A DNA stretch of 32,761 bases from Bacteroidales bacterium UBA1745 (GTDB taxonomy: Bacteria; Bacteroidota; Bacteroidia; Bacteroidales; UBA932): the NCBI GenBank assembly GCA_002314885.1, contig DCHT01000017.1, forward strand, positions 47,779-80,539. The letters run 5' to 3'. Under the pieces are notes generated by a model. The model was not told the origin of the DNA, ran no database searches, and saw only the letters and a program-made list of their open reading frames with translations. Every line of letters begins with the position of its first letter. The stretch's first letter is position 1. A program made the translations under genes and the position numbers. Positions 30,097 through 32,761 of the stretch are shown one piece after another.

Positions 30097-31461
30097 TTAT
30101 TTGAAGAATTTGTCCACTTCCTTGACTGCCTGAGGCAGGGCGAATACGGCCACACGGTCGTAGGCCTCGATGACGGTGTCGCCGACGGCGATGAAAGAGT
30201 CGTTGCCGCGGATGACGCCGCCTATGACTGCGTCCTTAGGGAAACTGATTTCCTTGAGAGGGCTCTGTGTGATCTTGGTATTCGGGGCGACGATGTATTC
30301 GAGCACTTCCGCGTTGGTTCCGCTCATATACTTCACGAAACGGACCTTGTCGCTGAGGGTGAACTTGAATATGCGGCCGGCGGTGATGAGTTTCTTGTTG
30401 ATGACTGCATCCACTCCCATATCCTCGGCGAGGCGTATGTATTCGAGGTTCTCGACCTCTGCGATTGTGCGGCTGATGCCCATCTTCTTCGCTGCCACGC
30501 AGGTGAGTATGTTGGTCTCGCTGCTCTCTGTGAGGGCCACGAAGGCGTCGAAGCTCCTGATGGCCTCCTCTATGAGCAGGTCGGTGTTGCGTCCGTCTCC
30601 GTTGACCACTGCCACGTTGTTCTCCAGTTTGTCGGAGAGTTCGACGCAGCGCTTCTTGTCTTCCTCGATTATCTTGATCCTGTCGAGCTGATGGCACATC
30701 TGCTTGGCTACCATTTCGGCCACAGGTCCGCCTCCGACTATCATCAGACTGTTGATCTCGATGTCCTTCTTGCCCAGGTACTCCATAAGCGGGGCGGTGC
30801 CGTCGCGGCGGGAAATGATGAACACGAGGTCGTGATACCTGAACTTGGTGTCGACCTTAGGGATGATGGTCTCGTTGTTCCTGGAGATGGCCACCACGCG
30901 GAACTTGAGTTCCTGCGCCTCGAAGTCGCGGCTGAATTCGAGCAGGGTCTTGTCTATGATAGGGGAGTCCTCCTCCAGCTTATAGACAGAGATCTGCAGT
31001 TTGCCGCGTCCGAATTCCATTGCTTCGGTTGAGGCTGTGCGCTTGAGCAGGTCCACGATTTCGCCGGCGGCGATCTTCTCTGGATAGAAGAGCAGGTCTA
31101 TGCCCATCTCGGAGAAGAGATACTTGTTGTCGTAGGCCAGGTACTCCTCGTTGTTGATCCTGCAGGTCACCTTCTTGCTGCCGAGCCTCTTGGCCAGGAC
31201 GGAACATACGATGTTGACGTTCTGGGAAGTGGATGGATTCACAGCTATGAAGAGGTCCGCCTTGTCCGTGCCTGCGCGCTTGAGCGTCTCAATGGACGCA
31301 GGATTGCCGCAGACTGTGATGACATCTGCGCATTCCGTGAGCGTTGCAAGCCTGTCCGGGTTGCTGTCGATGACGGTGATGTCGTTGTTGTTGGCTTCAC
31401 CGCTGAGCATCTTGGCGAGGTGTGAACCGACCTCTCCGGCTCCTGAAATTACGATTTTCAT
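30097..31461 (-). CDS. trkA: TrkA, NAD-binding regulatory subunit of a K+ uptake system
   Basis: A 454-residue cytoplasmic protein with the duplicated TrkA layout. The first Rossmann fold starts at residue 1 with GAGEVG at 7-12 and ends its second strand at VIDSN, binding NAD(H). A TrkA-C region follows (about 140-225). The second Rossmann fold begins near 238 with IVGGGPVAEM and a second TrkA-C domain closes the protein. TrkA gates a TrkH/TrkG-type channel; no channel gene is visible here, so trkH may lie elsewhere. The start is 12 bases after the glycosyltransferase stop, so they probably share a transcript. Confidence 0.94.
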   Translation of the reverse strand: MKIVISGAGEVGSHLAKMLSGEANNNDITVIDSNPDRLATLTECADVITVCGNPASIETLKRAGTDKADLFIAVNPSTSQNVNIVCSVLAKRLGSKKVTCRINNEEYLAYDNKYLFSEMGIDLLFYPEKIAAGEIVDLLKRTASTEAMEFGRGKLQISVYKLEEDSPIIDKTLLEFSRDFEAQELKFRVVAISRNNETIIPKVDTKFRYHDLVFIISRRDGTAPLMEYLGKKDIEINSLMIVGGGPVAEMVAKQMCHQLDRIKIIEEDKKRCVELSDKLENNVAVVNGDGRNTDLLIEEAIRSFDAFVALTESSETNILTCVAAKKMGISRTIAEVENLEYIRLAEDMGVDAVINKKLITAGRIFKFTLSDKVRFVKYMSGTNAEVLEYIVAPNTKITQSPLKEISFPKDAVIGGVIRGNDSFIAVGDTVIEAYDRVAVFALPQAVKEVDKFFK

Positions 31462-31473
31462 TGTCTTATAATT

Positions 31474-32736
31474 TTAGAGTCTTTCTCTCAGATATTCGAA
31501 TATCCTGTCTTTTGCCGAATAGTTCAGCAGGACTATGGACTCGTCCAGTATGCCTTTGACGAGCACGCGTTCGCTGCGCTTCCGGTTTATGTCTATGTCA
31601 AGCAGTTTGGAGGCTATTGCGCCGTCAGAGAGTATGTCGGACACGATGTAGTCCTCCACTTCCTTCTTCGTCGGCATAGTCGCCAGTTTCCTGTATTCCT
31701 TGTGTGCCTTCAGTACGGCCTTGAAGTAATCCTTCCTGCCGCTGAACAGGTAGACGAGGGCTGAGGCCCCGTCCAGTGTCATCCTGAATCGTATGCGTCC
31801 CTTGGCCCTTCGGAGCGCGTCTGAGGCGCAGGTGGACACGAGATGATCCTTGAAGCTGTCGTCGGTGTCTTCCATCGCCTCGAGGCAGTTGAGCACGTCG
31901 TCTGTCCTCACCGCCGTCTCCGGAGCCACTGCTGCCAGCACGTCGTAAACGTCCCTGAGCGCCTCGGTGTAGGCGAGGTTGTTGGAGAGCATCAGCAGGT
32001 TGTTGCGGAAGTTCAGGAAGAGTTTGAAAGGGGAGTCCTGCGGCAGGGTGCCGCCTCCCACGTGGTACACGAGGCTGCGCGGAACCACGTTCACGCGATA
32101 TCCGGCCAGCCTGGCGCGCCAGCATAGGTCGATTTCTTCCATATGCGCGAAGAACCTCTCGTCGAGGCCTCCCAGTTCTTCCCAGACCTTGCTGCGGAAC
32201 ATCAGGCAGGCTCCGGTCGCCCAGAGCACGTCCTCAGGATTGTCGTACTGACCTTCGTCGATTTCGGTGCGCTTCATCACGCGTCCGCGACAGAACGGAT
32301 AGCCGAAATGGTCCAGCCATCCTCCCGCCGCTCCGGCGTATTCGAAGCGGTCGCGGCTGCCTTCCTGCCAGGCGTGGAGCTTAGGCGCGCAGGCAGCGCA
32401 GTCTTCGTGGAGGTCCATCCATTCTTCAAGCGGAATGAACCAGTCAGGAGCCACTTCTATGTCGGAATTTATCAGCAGGAAATACTTCGGTGCATCTTCC
32501 TTCAGGGCCTCGAAAGCCTTGTTGTAGCCGCCCGTAAAGCCATAATTCTTGTCGAATACGACTGTTTTCAGATCAGGGAAGTTCTCCTGGAGGAATTCCA
32601 TAGAGCCGTCTGTCGAGGCGTTGTCTGCTATGACAACTTCGGCATCCAGGCCTTCCAGCGACGCCACGAGGCCCGGGAGGAACTTCCCGAGGAAGTCCTT
32701 TCCGTTCCAGTTCAGTATGACGACCGCTGTCTTCAT
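31474..32736 (-). CDS. Family 2 glycosyltransferase
   Basis: A 420-residue protein. The GT-A fold starts directly at VVILNWNGKDFL, with nucleotide-sugar contacts ADNASTDGS at 37-45 and the metal-binding DxD-like NSD at 90-92 (LLINSDIEVAP). GACLMFRSKVWEELGGLDE and FAHMEEIDLCWRARLAGYRV follow, matching rhamnosyl- or galactofuranosyltransferase-type GT2 enzymes. The C-terminal third (about 270-420) is helical and lacks a clear membrane segment. It probably adds a sugar to a surface polysaccharide or lipid-linked glycan; donor and acceptor are unknown. It heads the visible part of the trkA/lemA operon. Confidence 0.92.
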   Translation of the reverse strand: MKTAVVILNWNGKDFLGKFLPGLVASLEGLDAEVVIADNASTDGSMEFLQENFPDLKTVVFDKNYGFTGGYNKAFEALKEDAPKYFLLINSDIEVAPDWFIPLEEWMDLHEDCAACAPKLHAWQEGSRDRFEYAGAAGGWLDHFGYPFCRGRVMKRTEIDEGQYDNPEDVLWATGACLMFRSKVWEELGGLDERFFAHMEEIDLCWRARLAGYRVNVVPRSLVYHVGGGTLPQDSPFKLFLNFRNNLLMLSNNLAYTEALRDVYDVLAAVAPETAVRTDDVLNCLEAMEDTDDSFKDHLVSTCASDALRRAKGRIRFRMTLDGASALVYLFSGRKDYFKAVLKAHKEYRKLATMPTKKEVEDYIVSDILSDGAIASKLLDIDINRKRSERVLVKGILDESIVLLNYSAKDRIFEYLRERL

Positions 32737-32742
32737 CTTATA

Positions 32743-32761
32743 TTATTCTCCGCAGTTGCAG
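32743..32761 (-). CDS. Possible 3' end of an upstream gene
   Basis: On the minus strand one frame reads CNCGE and then TAA, six bases before the glycosyltransferase ATG. The spacing is typical of this operon, but five codons cannot prove a gene. Confidence 0.25.

Overview
The window looks like the chromosome of a Bacteroidota (order Bacteroidales) member, probably gut- or rumen-associated. Evidence: repeated TAnnTTTG -7 promoter boxes, many lipoproteins with a Cys lipobox, a fimbrillin-like domain, BACON domains, an anaerobic sulfatase-maturase-type radical SAM enzyme, and a LemA/DUF2207 pair. I cannot name a genus from the sequence alone.

Layout. 1-3.1 kb: the tail of an unseen upstream gene, a secreted fimbrillin-like/nonspecific nuclease fusion (+), then cyclophilin and RidA (-). 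3.2-4.06 kb: an ATP-grasp gene (+). 4.1-10.9 kb: a complete Wadjet-type operon jetABCD (+), a condensin-like anti-plasmid system. Its promoter is followed by a long leader hairpin. A compact, A+T-richer fifth gene follows jetD and looks like a CdiA C-terminal-type PD-(D/E)XK nuclease. 11.0-14.1 kb: a glycosidase-like lipoprotein and threonine aldolase (-). 14.2-15.9 kb: a secreted calcineurin-like phosphoesterase (+). 16.0-17.35 kb: a RAYT-like Y1 (HUH) transposase gene (-) between two 148-bp direct repeats, each carrying two inverted pairs. 17.35-17.65 kb: an 11-bp tandem array running into a palindrome, more hairpins, then tRNA-Asp(GTC) (-). 17.7-23.1 kb: a Ser/Thr-rich DUF6515-type secreted protein, then a cluster (transcribed ABC-F, M15-like peptidase, anSME-like radical SAM) (-). 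23.2-27.6 kb: a BACON/GLUG-repeat lipoprotein and a secreted FAD oxidoreductase (+). 27.7-32.7 kb: tRNA-Ala(GGC), DUF2207 protein, LemA, TrkA and a GT2 glycosyltransferase (-).

The most unusual pattern is a dispersed palindrome of 25-37 bp found five times. Four copies lie within 1.6 kb (1871-3454). One sits in frame inside the ATP-grasp coding sequence, one lies between that gene's promoter and its start, and one supplies the RidA stop codon. The fifth copy (17460-17496) emerges from the 11-bp tandem array close to the RAYT-like gene. This resembles REP/RAYT biology and the protein-embedded palindromes of Rickettsia, but the link between repeat and transposase is inferred. The second main point is the putative extra nuclease gene attached to the Wadjet operon.
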